From Caldilineaceae bacterium SB0661_bin_32 (GTDB lineage: Bacteria; Chloroflexota; Anaerolineae; Caldilineales; Caldilineaceae): a stretch of 64,000 nucleotides of DNA. The notes below the pieces were generated by a model. That model worked only from the letters and a program-made list of their open reading frames with translations, searched no databases and had not been told where the DNA came from. The translations under genes and the position numbers were made by a program. Shown here piece by piece: positions 25,428 through 34,210 of this stretch; positions within the stretch are counted from its first letter, which is position 1; every line of letters starts with the position of its first letter. Where the stretch lies: positions 1 to 64,000 of the forward strand of contig VXMH01000028.1 in assembly GCA_009841235.1 (NCBI GenBank), written 5' to 3'.

Positions 25428-26396
25428 ATGATCAATGACCCCGTTCTGATCGACGACTGGCATCCGGTCGAACTCTCGGTAGAGTTGCAAGAGGGAGGGA
25501 TCTCGGCTGTACGTGTGCTGGGGGAGGATATCGTGCTGTGGCGTCTCAAGGGCGAGGTCCTGGCCTGGAGAGACCTGTGCCTTCACCGGGGCACGCGTCT
25601 GTCGCTTGGCCGGGTTGAAAACAGTAACCTCGTCTGCCCATACCACGGCTGGGCCTACAACAGCGAGGGCCAATGCATACACATTCCGGCCCACCCCGAG
25701 CAGGCGCCCCCGAAAAAGGCGCGAGCCCAATCGTACCGGGTTCAGGAGAGATACGGCATGGTCTGGGTCTCCCTCGGCGATCCCGCACACGATGTTCCTT
25801 CGTATCCCGAATGGGATGAGCCGCACTATCACAAGACCTTCTGCGGCCCCTACGACATCCAAGCCAGTGCGCCGCGTGTCCTGGAAAACTTTGTAGATGT
25901 TGCCCACTTCCCCTTCGTGCATGACGGTCTGTTGGGCGACCAGCGTTACCCGCAAATGGAGGATTACGAGGTCGAGGTAGGGTCAAATGGCGTGATTGCG
26001 AGGGATGTTCGTATCTGGCAACCCAGGCCGGACGGGAGTGACCCCGAGCAGCCGTCATCCTACACTTTCCATATTCAACGCCCCTTGACAGTCTATGTCG
26101 TCAAACCGACTGCTGAGACCCGGTTCGCCTTTTTCTTCACAGTCACGCCGGTCGAGAAGCTGGTTAGCCGCGGCTGGCTGTGGCTTTCTACGGATACAGC
26201 GTACGACGTTCCTGAAGATGAAATCCGCGCTTTCCAGGACGAGCTGTTCGACCAGGACATACCCGTGGTGGAATCGCAACGGCCTGAGATGCTTCCGCTG
26301 GACTTACAGGCTGAGCTGCATCTGCGGTCCGACCGCACTGCCATTGCCTACCGCAAGTGGCTGAACGAGTTGGGCCTTACTTTCGGGACCGCATAG
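25428..26396 (+). CDS. Rieske non-heme iron oxygenase, alpha-subunit type
   Basis: 322 residues from the ATG at 25428 (a TTG at 25407 would add seven residues). The Rieske cluster ligands are C-x-H (LCLHRGTRL, about residues 48-50) and C-x2-H (CPYHGW, about 68-71). The mononuclear iron site is in ENFVDVAHFPFVH (about 149-161), with two His. The family hydroxylates or O/N-demethylates aromatics, choline-like amines and others with electrons from a reductase, which is not encoded nearby. Together with the creatinase-like gene upstream an N-methylated amine substrate is possible. It converges with the PhyH gene on the other strand 33 bp away. Confidence 0.9.
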   Translation: MINDPVLIDDWHPVELSVELQEGGISAVRVLGEDIVLWRLKGEVLAWRDLCLHRGTRLSLGRVENSNLVCPYHGWAYNSEGQCIHIPAHPEQAPPKKARAQSYRVQERYGMVWVSLGDPAHDVPSYPEWDEPHYHKTFCGPYDIQASAPRVLENFVDVAHFPFVHDGLLGDQRYPQMEDYEVEVGSNGVIARDVRIWQPRPDGSDPEQPSSYTFHIQRPLTVYVVKPTAETRFAFFFTVTPVEKLVSRGWLWLSTDTAYDVPEDEIRAFQDELFDQDIPVVESQRPEMLPLDLQAELHLRSDRTAIAYRKWLNELGLTFGTA

Positions 26397-26429
26397 TAAC
26401 CGCTGCGTCGTTACCCAGAAGCTGACAAC

Positions 26430-27341
26430 TCAGGAGGCGTAGCCGTCCTGGTTTTGCTTGCGCCAGTCGGGTCTGTAGCCGCGCTCGCTGGCGAAGCCGT
26501 AGGAGGGGCCGATCTGGTTGGGGTGGGACCAGGGCCAGGCCTGGCCGCCGATGATGCGGTATTCTTCGCCCCTGCCGCAGAGCCAGTAAAACATGTGGGC
26601 GACGTAGCGGGCCTGGTTGTGACCGCCGTAGTAGGCGCGCTGGAAGTCGAAGTCGGGCTCGGTGATCCAGTCGCGCTGCGGGGGCGTGGTGCGCCAGTAG
26701 TTGTATTTGAGCATGCGGCGCGTGCCCTTGGCGGTGGAGAGGCCGCGGCGGTGCAGGATGCTCTGGTGGTGGATGCCGATGGTGCCGGCGGGGCCGTCGG
26801 CGAAAAGGCCGCCCTCGTCGTTGGGGCGCTTGGTGGGCATGATGTGGGAGCCGGGCACCAGTTCGGTCGGACCGAGCTCGACGGGGGTGTCCTGGGGGAA
26901 GTAGAAGACCTCGACGAAGTTGAGCTCGGGGCCGAAGATGTGGTCGGCGTCGTTGTGCCAGTGCTGCGCGGGCATGGGACATTCGACGCGGTGGAGGCTG
27001 GCGAGGACGGGCAGGCCGACGTTGCGGCCCAGCAGCGAGCGCATGATGCCGACCACCTGAGGATTGAGCAGGACGTGCTCCATGAACCAGTCTTCGAGGA
27101 AGATGGAGCTGGGCGCGATGGAGAAGCGCATGCGCTCGAGGTCGGCCTCGGTGAGGCCGTCGGGGATGTAGCTGGGGTTGGCGGGGATCTTGCCTTCGAG
27201 ATAGTCGCAGGTGCGGCGGTTGATTTCGTCGGGAACGACGCCCTTGAGCAGCAGATGGCCTTCGCGGCAGAATTCGAGCACCTGCGAATCGGTCAGCGCC
27301 GGCTCGCCGTCGAAGGTATGACCGGCCTTGTCGTGGATCAT
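26430..27341 (-). CDS. Phytanoyl-CoA dioxygenase (PhyH) family, tandem copy A
   Basis: 303 residues, a 2-oxoglutarate/Fe(II) dioxygenase of the PhyH type. The iron ligands are the H-x-D pair in HWHNDAD (His129, Asp131) and probably His197 in SILHRRG. The start at 27341 lies eight bases after the stop of copy B (27350), without a strong ribosome site, so translation probably depends on copy B. It equals copy B in length. Residues 136-256 are identical between the copies, while 71-135 differ at about 16 positions around the active site. Substrate unknown; PhyH proteins in such operons hydroxylate small imported metabolites. Confidence 0.9.
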   Translation of the reverse strand: MIHDKAGHTFDGEPALTDSQVLEFCREGHLLLKGVVPDEINRRTCDYLEGKIPANPSYIPDGLTEADLERMRFSIAPSSIFLEDWFMEHVLLNPQVVGIMRSLLGRNVGLPVLASLHRVECPMPAQHWHNDADHIFGPELNFVEVFYFPQDTPVELGPTELVPGSHIMPTKRPNDEGGLFADGPAGTIGIHHQSILHRRGLSTAKGTRRMLKYNYWRTTPPQRDWITEPDFDFQRAYYGGHNQARYVAHMFYWLCGRGEEYRIIGGQAWPWSHPNQIGPSYGFASERGYRPDWRKQNQDGYAS

Positions 27342-27349
27342 TGCGTTGC

Positions 27350-28261
27350 TCAGACTGCGTAGCCGTCCTGGTTGTGTTTGCGCCAGTCGGGCTGGTAGCC
27401 GTTGGCGCTGCCGAAGCCGTAGGAGGGACCGATCTGGTTGGGGCTGGTCCACGGCCAGGCCTGGCCGCCGATGATGCGGTACTCTTCTCCCTGGCCGCAG
27501 AGCCAGTAAAACATGTGGGCGACGTAGCGGGCCTGGTTGTGACCGCCGTAGTAGGCGCGCTGGAAGTCGAAGTCGGGCTCGGTGATCCAGTCGCGCTGCG
27601 GGGGCGTGGTGCGCCAGTAGTTGTATTTGAGCATGCGGCGCGTGCCCTTGGCGGTGGAGAGGCCGCGGCGGTGCAGGATGCTCTGGTGGTGGATGCCGAT
27701 GGTGCCGGCGGGGCCGTCGGCGAAAAGGCCGCCCTCGTCGTTGGGGCGCTTGGTGGGCATGATGTGGGAGCCGGGCACGAGCTCGGTCGGGCCGAGCTCG
27801 ACGGGGGTATCCTGGGGGAAGTAGAAGACCTCGACGAAGTTGAGCTCGGGGCCGAAGACGTGGTCGGCGTCGTGATGCCAGCCCTGGGCAGGCATGGGGC
27901 ACTGGACGTTGTGGTGGCTGGCGAGGACGGGCAAACCGAAGCTGCGGCCCAGCAACGAGCGCATGACGCCGACGACATGGGGGTTGAGCAGGACGTGCTC
28001 AACGAACCAGTCTTCGAGGAAGATGGTGCTCGGCTCGTGGGAGGCGCGGATGCGTTCGAGATCGGCTTCGGTGAGGCCGTCGGGGATGTAGCTGGGGTTG
28101 GCGGGGATCTTGCCTTCGAGATAGTCGCAGGTGCGGCGGTTGATTTCGTCGGGAACGACGCCCTTCAGCAGCAGATGTCCTTCGCGGCAGAATTCGAGCA
28201 CCTGCGAGTCGGTGAGGGTCGGTTCGCCGTCGCAGGTGTGGTTGGCTTTGTCGTGGATCAT
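27350..28261 (-). CDS. Phytanoyl-CoA dioxygenase (PhyH) family, tandem copy B
   Basis: 303 residues, a tandem duplicate of the gene at 26430. The iron ligands are in GWHHDAD (His129, Asp131) and SILHRRG (His197). CAGGAGAGCGCA before the ATG is a strong ribosome site, and this copy leads the pair. Differences from copy A cluster at residues 71-135 and in the last 47 residues, leaving the core perfectly matched. This suggests related enzymes with different substrate contacts. It lies in the importer 3 run, behind a third PhyH paralog at 28606. Confidence 0.92.
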   Translation of the reverse strand: MIHDKANHTCDGEPTLTDSQVLEFCREGHLLLKGVVPDEINRRTCDYLEGKIPANPSYIPDGLTEADLERIRASHEPSTIFLEDWFVEHVLLNPHVVGVMRSLLGRSFGLPVLASHHNVQCPMPAQGWHHDADHVFGPELNFVEVFYFPQDTPVELGPTELVPGSHIMPTKRPNDEGGLFADGPAGTIGIHHQSILHRRGLSTAKGTRRMLKYNYWRTTPPQRDWITEPDFDFQRAYYGGHNQARYVAHMFYWLCGQGEEYRIIGGQAWPWTSPNQIGPSYGFGSANGYQPDWRKHNQDGYAV

Positions 28262-28605
28262 TGCGCTCTCCTGGGTGGGAATGACGTGCGGATCAATTTA
28301 GCATAAGTCCACGCGTTTGAAAACACAGCTTCGCACGCGTTCCGTTCCGGCCAGCCGAGCTTTTCAGGTGGTGATCGCCAGCGATGCCGGGTCGATAGCA
28401 AGGTGTTCGATCCTGGCAATGAACCGCTCGCGGGTCCATGCGCGCAAACGGCGCATGTCCCTGCTTTCCCTTGTCCTCCATTAAACATACAATTCCGCGC
28501 CCAAACAAAAATGCTCGCATTCAGCGAACATTTCGTCGGAAGCACTGTCGTCCCAGCGGTGGCTTCTATCAATCGGCCGTTCCCATCCCAGCATAGCCCT
28601 GCTGT
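28262..28605. other. Intergenic stretch between PhyH genes
   Basis: 344 bp with no supported gene. It is long for a within-operon gap, so the tandem PhyH pair may have its own promoter here; I see no clear consensus, only an AT-rich patch at about 28295-28325 on the side of the gene start. Confidence 0.35.
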
Positions 28606-29454
28606 TCACAGCCCCGGAGGGACGCCGAAGGGGGCGTCGGCGAAGCGGGCCGTGGCCGCGTTCAGGGGCCAGGTCTGTCCGCCCTCGGTCTTGAACTGCG
28701 CGTGCTTGCCGCACAGCCACAGGAACATCTCGGCCGCATGGCTGGCAGCCAGCCATCTATCGCGATAGTAGCCGGAATCTCCCTCCGGCAGGTAGGGCGC
28801 GTTGCCGAAGTCGAAGTCGGGATCGAAGCACCAGTCGCGCTGCGGCGGCGCGGTGCGGAAATAGTTGTACTTCAACGCATTGCGGACCCCCGGCGTCTTC
28901 GCCCGCATCGAAGTCGAGCGCCGGTGCCAGATCGAGTAGACGGTGATGAAGATCGAGCCGGCCGGCCCGGCCATGAACTCGCTGCCGCGCACGCGGTCCA
29001 GATGCTTGAGGTGGTCATTGGCCGAGTAGAGAAGATGCGTCCCGGGGATAATCTCGGTCGGACCCATCTCCATGGTGCAGTCCTGCGGCAGATAGAAGAC
29101 CTGCAGGTTGCGCAGCTCATGCGTGAACTTTGAGTTGCCGTCGCGGTGCCAGCCCTGCGCCTCCGTCGGATATTCGACGCGGTGGTTGCTCATCAGCAGC
29201 GGCAGCCCGAAATTGACGCCCAGCAGCGACCGTACCGCGCCCGCGGCCTGCGGATTCTTGATCACGCCCTCCATGAACCAGTCTTCATACAGGATCTCAG
29301 TCGGCTCATGCGAACTGTTCTTCTCCAGAAAGGCGCGAGCGCGCGCGTTGACGTCGTCCGGCACGACCGCTTCCAGCCGGATATAGCCCCGTTTGCACAG
29401 CTCCAGGACGTCGATATCGTTCAGGGTCGGCTCACAGTCGTAGTAGATTTTCAT
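28606..29454 (-). CDS. Phytanoyl-CoA dioxygenase (PhyH) family, third paralog
   Basis: 282 residues, more distant from the tandem pair. Iron ligands lie in GWHRDGN (H-x-D) and probably in SIWHRRST. It shares the blocks VFYLPQDCTMEMGPTEIIPG and ALKYNYFRTAPPQRDWC with the other two, and like them ends with a region containing TEGGQTWP. The start at 29454 sits five bases after the stop of the small gene at 29459, with GGAG of the ribosome site inside that gene, which shows tight translational coupling. Confidence 0.9.
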   Translation of the reverse strand: MKIYYDCEPTLNDIDVLELCKRGYIRLEAVVPDDVNARARAFLEKNSSHEPTEILYEDWFMEGVIKNPQAAGAVRSLLGVNFGLPLLMSNHRVEYPTEAQGWHRDGNSKFTHELRNLQVFYLPQDCTMEMGPTEIIPGTHLLYSANDHLKHLDRVRGSEFMAGPAGSIFITVYSIWHRRSTSMRAKTPGVRNALKYNYFRTAPPQRDWCFDPDFDFGNAPYLPEGDSGYYRDRWLAASHAAEMFLWLCGKHAQFKTEGGQTWPLNAATARFADAPFGVPPGL

Positions 29455-29458
29455 CGCT

Positions 29459-29821
29459 CTATCTCCACTTCTCCAGAATGAACTCGCAGCCCAGCCCGGT
29501 GGGCCGGTTCTCATCGGGCACCAGCGCCAGATTGGGGAACTGCACGATCCGCCAGCCGTCCTGCATGGCGTCAAGCACGGTCTCATAGGGCCACGGATCG
29601 CCCGGATGCTGCTCCACCACCTCACCGCCCTCCACCAGCGAAAAGCCTATCACCTGCGAAGCCACCGATGTCTGGCCAGCCTGCAGATAGAGCAGATCCT
29701 GCTGCCCCGCGCCCCCGCGGCGGAGGGTGTCAATGACCTGCCGCAGCCGCTCTGCCGTCAGCGTCCCTTTTTGTAGCGCCTCGATACAGCTTTCAAGCTG
29801 TTGTATCGCCGTCTGCGCCAT
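29459..29821 (-). CDS. Small conserved-looking protein coupled to PhyH
   Basis: 120 residues starting behind AGGAGACGGAC. The N-terminal half is helical (QQLESCIEALQKGTLTAERL). The C-terminal half has the compact motif MQDGWRIVQFPNLALVPDE followed by TGLGCEFILEKW. No membrane segment, no metal-ligand set. I do not recognise the family. It lies between the binding protein of importer 3 and a PhyH gene whose translation it appears to drive, so it may be a partner or regulator of that enzyme. Confidence 0.7.
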   Translation of the reverse strand: MAQTAIQQLESCIEALQKGTLTAERLRQVIDTLRRGGAGQQDLLYLQAGQTSVASQVIGFSLVEGGEVVEQHPGDPWPYETVLDAMQDGWRIVQFPNLALVPDENRPTGLGCEFILEKWR

Positions 29822-29841
29822 GTCCGTCTCCTGAACAGTGC

Positions 29842-29881
29842 GCCGGTAATGGGGAGTCACGCGGCGCTCCCCATTACCGGC
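29842..29881 (-). other. 14-15-bp perfect stem-loop after binding-protein gene 3
   Basis: GCCGGTAATGGGGA (29842-29855) is perfectly complementary to TCCCCATTACCGGC (29868-29881); one more G-C pair can close inside. No U-run on the minus strand. It separates the binding protein from the downstream catabolic genes. Confidence 0.75.
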
Positions 29882-29935
29882 CTGTTGATTATCGTTCCCA
29901 GCGCCGGCGCAGATTGCACTGCAGCCGGCCGCTCC

Positions 29936-31570
29936 TTACCACTTGCTCAGATCCCACGAGCCGCCGTTCTCCGTGCTGTTCGTCTCAATGGCACGGTCGG
30001 CCCACTCCTCCCAGACCTGTTGCATCCGTTCGGCGGCCTCATCGATAGTGATCTGGTCCAGATAGAACTCCTGCAAAATGATGAACGCCTCTTCGCGCGC
30101 GCCGGCATCAACCATGTCCGCATACGACCAGCGCATCACACTTGTCGGAATGTGCGCCTTGGCCGGTTCGGCCACCTCCGGCCGCACGTTCGGCTCCACG
30201 TCCTTGATCACGGGGACCAGGCCCGGGCGGCCTTTGACCGCATGGCCCCAGTTGGCGGAGAGGAATTGCAGGAAGTCAACCGAAGCCTCAAGCGTGCCGC
30301 GCTTGACAGCGGCGGCATTCACCACCCAGGCGCCGGCCGGACCGCCCACAAACGGCCCCGGCTCCTCTTCCATCGAATACTCGGAATCCACCAGCCCGAC
30401 CACCGGGCCGGAGGCCACGCCCACCTCGAAATCGACTTCAGGATTGCCCAGAATGGCCTCGGCCTCCCAGGAGCCGCTCATGCGTATCAGTACCTTCCCG
30501 GTCAAGAAGTCGCTCAACTGCACCGGCGCCCCGATCTTCCACTCCTCGGTCACATAGGGCACCCACAGCTTTCCGAGCCGCAGCGTCTCCTTGTATTCGG
30601 TATCGGTCGCCGCGAACAGGCCCTGCTTGATGGCGCGCACGAACTCCTCAGCCTCGATCACATTTTCGCTCAGGCTGACCTTGTAGTCCAGCCGCCATTC
30701 CGCCAGTCCTTTTGGCTCGATGATCGAATGGTCGAAGATCAGGCTGTCCCAGTTGCCGGCGGGCGAGCAACACATGAGGTGCATGGGTGTCTCATGGCCG
30801 GCCGCCTTCAACTCTTTCAACAACTCGACCAGTACGGTGATGTTTGTACGCGGGCTGGGGAACTCCAGGCCCAGCTCATCAAGCGCGGTCTTGTTATAGT
30901 AGATGAGCGATGGCGCGGCGGTTTCGAGCGGAATCGAGTAGTAGCGTCCAGCCAGGCTCTTACTCTGCGCCAGGATGCCATCGAACCCGTTCTCCCATTG
31001 GTCAACCCAGCGGTCGCTGCCGGCCCTGCCCTCCTCCACATAGGGGTTGGGCTGGCGGAAATAGGCATCCAGCGGGACCAGCAGCCCTCTGTCGCCTTCA
31101 GCGCCGTCATAGCCCGTACCGCCGTAGTAGCGCATCAGGTCGGGGCCCTGACCGGCGGCGATCGCAGTCTTCATGTACCAAATCAGTGCGGTCTGCGCGC
31201 CGGGGGGCGCCTCCGGTACGCCGAAGGGTACGACGTCGATGCCCGGGTGCATGTCTTCCCACTGGGCGATCAGCTCGGCCATGTACTCGTTGCCGGTCTC
31301 ACCGGCCGCTCTCTGGGCGTCTGTCAGCCCCTCGGGCGGCATGTAGCCCCCGTCAAACATGACGACAAGCTCACCCTCATAGTCAAGCACCGGCGGCCCG
31401 GTTGCCGGCACTTCCACCACTTTCTCGACAACCCTCTCGACTTCGACGACCTGCGGCGCGCAGGCGCCCATCAGTGCGACAAGCGCGACGGCGATCACGG
31501 TGAAGATCAGGCGTCGCGGGCTTGTATACGACTTCCTCTGTGTTTGCGCAAACGTCCCCTTGGTTTTCAT
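29936..31570 (-). CDS. ABC solute-binding lipoprotein (importer 3)
   Basis: 544 residues, larger than the other binding proteins here. The start at 31570 follows AAGGAGAAG; the frame extends upstream without a better start. The signal peptide (IFTVIAVALVALMGAC) ends in a lipobox, followed by a Val/Glu-rich tether (VVEVERVVEKVVEVPA) seen in Chloroflexota lipoproteins. The mature domain is family 1, with SLIYYNKTALDELGLEFPSP. In this operon the binding protein comes after the permeases. Ligand unknown. Confidence 0.9.
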   Translation of the reverse strand: MKTKGTFAQTQRKSYTSPRRLIFTVIAVALVALMGACAPQVVEVERVVEKVVEVPATGPPVLDYEGELVVMFDGGYMPPEGLTDAQRAAGETGNEYMAELIAQWEDMHPGIDVVPFGVPEAPPGAQTALIWYMKTAIAAGQGPDLMRYYGGTGYDGAEGDRGLLVPLDAYFRQPNPYVEEGRAGSDRWVDQWENGFDGILAQSKSLAGRYYSIPLETAAPSLIYYNKTALDELGLEFPSPRTNITVLVELLKELKAAGHETPMHLMCCSPAGNWDSLIFDHSIIEPKGLAEWRLDYKVSLSENVIEAEEFVRAIKQGLFAATDTEYKETLRLGKLWVPYVTEEWKIGAPVQLSDFLTGKVLIRMSGSWEAEAILGNPEVDFEVGVASGPVVGLVDSEYSMEEEPGPFVGGPAGAWVVNAAAVKRGTLEASVDFLQFLSANWGHAVKGRPGLVPVIKDVEPNVRPEVAEPAKAHIPTSVMRWSYADMVDAGAREEAFIILQEFYLDQITIDEAAERMQQVWEEWADRAIETNSTENGGSWDLSKW

Positions 31571-31696
31571 CGGTAGCTTCTCCTTGGCTGGCTTAAGTCC
31601 CGTTTGAAACTGTCCGTTTGCTGTGCATCGATCGATAGGCTTCTCCTCTGTTCCCCTGCACTTCCTGCATTCACGGTCTGTCCTCTGCACGAGTGC

Positions 31697-32599
31697 CTAG
31701 AATTTGAGCGCGCCGCTCGACAACCCTTGTATGAACGCCTTGCGCGCCAGAATGAACACGAAAACGAGCGGCAGCGAAGAGATGACAAAGGAGGCGAACA
31801 TAAACCCCCACTGCGTCTGGCCAAGACTCGACCCATGAAAAACGGATTTGGCAAGGCTGAATATGCCCAGCGTCACCGTGTAGCCCTTGTCCGAGGTCAA
31901 TGTCACCGACGGCCAGATGATGTCATTCCACTGGCCCAGGAGCAGAATGATCATCAGCGTCGCCATAATTGGCCGGCACAGAGGCAGCGCGATCTTGTAA
32001 AACACCTGCCAGTCGCCCGCGCCGTCGATGCGGGCGGCCTCGAACAGCTCCTCGGGCAGCCCGGCCATAAAAGGGCGAATGAGAAAGACGCCGAAGACAG
32101 CGCCACCGGCCGCATAGGGAAAGATCAGCGCCCAGCGCGTGTTCATCATCCCCAGGCTCAACACCAACAGATACTGCGGCACGAGATAGAGGACAAACGG
32201 AATCATCATCAACATGATAATGGCGTAGAAAAACATCTCTTTCCCGGGAAAACTGAACCGGGCGAAGACATAGGAGGTATAGCTCGCAAGCGCGAGGGAA
32301 AGTGGAATCGCGATGGCGCTGATTATGCTGCTGTTGAGGATATAGCGGCCCATACCGCCGGCCATAACCCAATAGTTTTTAAAGTGATAGGGCAGCGTCA
32401 GTGTCCAGGGATGCGCTTCGAACTGGTGGGCCGTCTTGCCGGCACCGATCAGCAGCAGCACCAGCGGCCCGATGGACAGTAACAGCGTCGGAATCAGAAC
32501 CAGGTGCAACAGCCCCTGAAGACGCTGCAGCCCCGCCCGCATCGCCTCTTGCTGCGATGGCCCTCTGCGGCTAACGCCCGTTGTCACGTTAAACAACAT
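31697..32599 (-). CDS. ABC permease, MalG-type (importer 3)
   Basis: 300 residues, six membrane segments, EAA loop PEELFEAARIDGAG...ALPLCRP, C-terminus ARKAFIQGLSSGALKF. A strong GGAGGAGAACGGG site precedes the ATG. It follows the MalF-type gene by 25 bp and precedes the binding protein by 126 bp. Confidence 0.93.
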   Translation of the reverse strand: MLFNVTTGVSRRGPSQQEAMRAGLQRLQGLLHLVLIPTLLLSIGPLVLLLIGAGKTAHQFEAHPWTLTLPYHFKNYWVMAGGMGRYILNSSIISAIAIPLSLALASYTSYVFARFSFPGKEMFFYAIIMLMMIPFVLYLVPQYLLVLSLGMMNTRWALIFPYAAGGAVFGVFLIRPFMAGLPEELFEAARIDGAGDWQVFYKIALPLCRPIMATLMIILLLGQWNDIIWPSVTLTSDKGYTVTLGIFSLAKSVFHGSSLGQTQWGFMFASFVISSLPLVFVFILARKAFIQGLSSGALKF

Positions 32600-32624
32600 C
32601 CCGTTCTCCTCCGGAAGTGCTTTT

Positions 32625-33584
32625 CTAGGCTTCGTACTCGATGCCGGACCGCAGATAGCGACGCGTCATCACGGTCAGGCCGACGATGACCAGGAACAGG
32701 AGCGTGCCAATCGCCGAGCCGTACCCGAAACGTGAGGAAAAGAAGGCCTGGCTGTACATATGAAATGCCGGCACCATCGTCGCTGAACCGGGGCCTCCGC
32801 CGGTCATGGCGAACTGCAGATTGAACCCCTGCAAGGTGCCGATGACATTCAGGACGATCACCAGGCGTATGGCGCCAACGATATAGGGCAGATCGACGTG
32901 CCTGATCCGTTGTAACGTCGAAGAGGAGTCCAGGCGGAAGGCGTCGATCAACTCGCGGGGGATATCGATCAGGGCTGCCAGCAGGATCAACATGATGGTG
33001 GCGTTGATCCACGGAAAGCTGAAGAAAACGAGCGCGGCCAGCGCCGTATCGAAGCTGCCCAGCCAGTCATGCGTCAGAAAATCCAGCCCGATCGCGGTGA
33101 GGACGTTGTTGATCAAGCCGTAGCGGGCATGATAGATATAGCGCCAGGTCAATATGATCACAATGGCCGGCACGAGCGTCGGGATCAGAAACGCCGTGCG
33201 ATAGAAATCGCCCATGCGCTGGCTGCGCAGCGAGAAGAGCAACTCCGCGACCAGCAGCGGCGGGATCAGGCCGGTGACCATATTGGCAAACAGGAGGATG
33301 ACGGCGTTCTTGATCGAGGCGCGAAAGATGCGGTCGCTGGCGAGGTCGGTGAAGTTTTCCAGGCCGATAAATTTGCCGCTGAGGCCGTCATAGTTGGTGA
33401 AGGAGTAGTAGAGCGCCATCAGCGGCGGGTAGTAGGAGAAGACGCCCAGCAGCGCGAAGATCGGCAGGAGGTACAGGTAGTAGCGCTTCGCCCGCCATAC
33501 CCTTTGGACCAGCGAAGCCTGACTTGCGCTGTGTATTGGAAGGCTGCCCGCGTCAGCCTGTGGAGTATGCACGACGTCAGCCAT
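32625..33584 (-). CDS. ABC permease, MalF-type (importer 3)
   Basis: 319 residues, about six membrane segments. The EAA loop is unusual: PRELIDAFRLDSSSTLQRIRHVDLPYI, with Phe-Arg-Leu-Asp-Ser where E/D-A-A-x-I-D-G is expected, so the conserved Gly is missing. The rest (YHARYGLINNVL, GPGSATMVPAFHMYSQAF) is ordinary. It is the first gene of the minus-strand run that ends with the PhyH genes. Confidence 0.9.
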   Translation of the reverse strand: MADVVHTPQADAGSLPIHSASQASLVQRVWRAKRYYLYLLPIFALLGVFSYYPPLMALYYSFTNYDGLSGKFIGLENFTDLASDRIFRASIKNAVILLFANMVTGLIPPLLVAELLFSLRSQRMGDFYRTAFLIPTLVPAIVIILTWRYIYHARYGLINNVLTAIGLDFLTHDWLGSFDTALAALVFFSFPWINATIMLILLAALIDIPRELIDAFRLDSSSTLQRIRHVDLPYIVGAIRLVIVLNVIGTLQGFNLQFAMTGGGPGSATMVPAFHMYSQAFFSSRFGYGSAIGTLLFLVIVGLTVMTRRYLRSGIEYEA

Positions 33585-33663
33585 GAGTTGTGCCTGTGGA
33601 CTGTGAAGGGGCGGCCATGACCGGCAACATTATATCATTACCTCATTGGCCCCAACAACCCAC

Positions 33664-33683
33664 AAAAAAAGGGGCCGTGCCCC
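33664..33683 (-). terminator. Terminator-like hairpin in the importer 3 leader
   Basis: On the minus strand GGGGC-ACG-GCCCC (33671-33683) is followed by seven Ts (33670-33664). It lies 80 bp upstream of the first gene of the operon and downstream of no minus-strand gene nearby. It could block stray antisense transcription or act as an attenuator if the promoter lies further up. Confidence 0.5.
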
Positions 33684-33687
33684 CTGC

Positions 33688-33716
33688 TTTAGCGATCACG
33701 GGAAGGATGCTATACT
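33688..33716 (+). promoter_or_regulatory. Extended -10 promoter of the zinc-ribbon gene
   Basis: TGC-TATACT (33708-33716) is an extended -10; TTTAGC at 33688 is a weak -35 at 17 bp. It lies 36 bp before the start codon. Confidence 0.5.
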
Positions 33717-33751
33717 TTTGGGTACTCAATTGCAGGGGAAAGGAACCAGAT

Positions 33752-34135
33752 ATGAGCGAGGTGTTTCGGGTTTGCCCCAACTGCGGGCAGAATGTGGCGA
33801 TGGCGGCGCGGCACTGCGGCGAATGCGGCTACAATGCGCAGGGCGGCTACCCTCTTGAAGGCCGCAACACGCTGCCGGAAGTGGTGGCGAAGGTCGGGTT
33901 GCCGGTGGCGGCCGGGCTGGCCGGTTTGGCGCTGCGGGCCGGGTTGCAGCTGCTGCAAAAACAGCTGCCGGCGCTGGCCGGCGGCGCGCTCAGCCGCAGC
34001 GCGCCGCCGACACAATCCCGAAAGGGACAGGGCAGGCGGTCCATCCATATCCGTTCGAAGTGGTCGGTCGGTGATCGAAACGGGGTTTGGCGGTCCGGCG
34101 AGGAAGAGCACACCATCGAGGTCGACGATGGGTAG
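33752..34135 (+). CDS. Zinc-ribbon protein with a hydrophobic segment
   Basis: 127 residues. The N-terminus carries two knuckles (CPNCGQN and CGECGYN, about residues 7-27), a typical treble-clef zinc ribbon. A hydrophobic/amphipathic stretch (about 48-80, VVAKVGLPVAAGLAGLALR) may associate with the membrane. The C-terminus is basic, then acidic. AAGGAAC precedes the ATG, and an in-frame extension to 33590 is ignored. Function unknown; members are often small accessory membrane or RNA-binding proteins. Confidence 0.75.
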   Translation: MSEVFRVCPNCGQNVAMAARHCGECGYNAQGGYPLEGRNTLPEVVAKVGLPVAAGLAGLALRAGLQLLQKQLPALAGGALSRSAPPTQSRKGQGRRSIHIRSKWSVGDRNGVWRSGEEEHTIEVDDG

Positions 34136-34210
34136 AACGGCGGTGGTCAGTGGCCCGTCGCTCATGCAGGGCGTTGGTCACCGAGCACCGACTACTTAAA
34201 GTCGCTGTTC

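Noticed and set aside
26377..28002. 541- and 490-codon frames across the PhyH tandem
   Set aside because: The first is an out-of-frame shadow with Arg/Pro/Ser-rich composition. In the second only the part from 27341 is the real copy A; the upstream part is copy B in the wrong frame.
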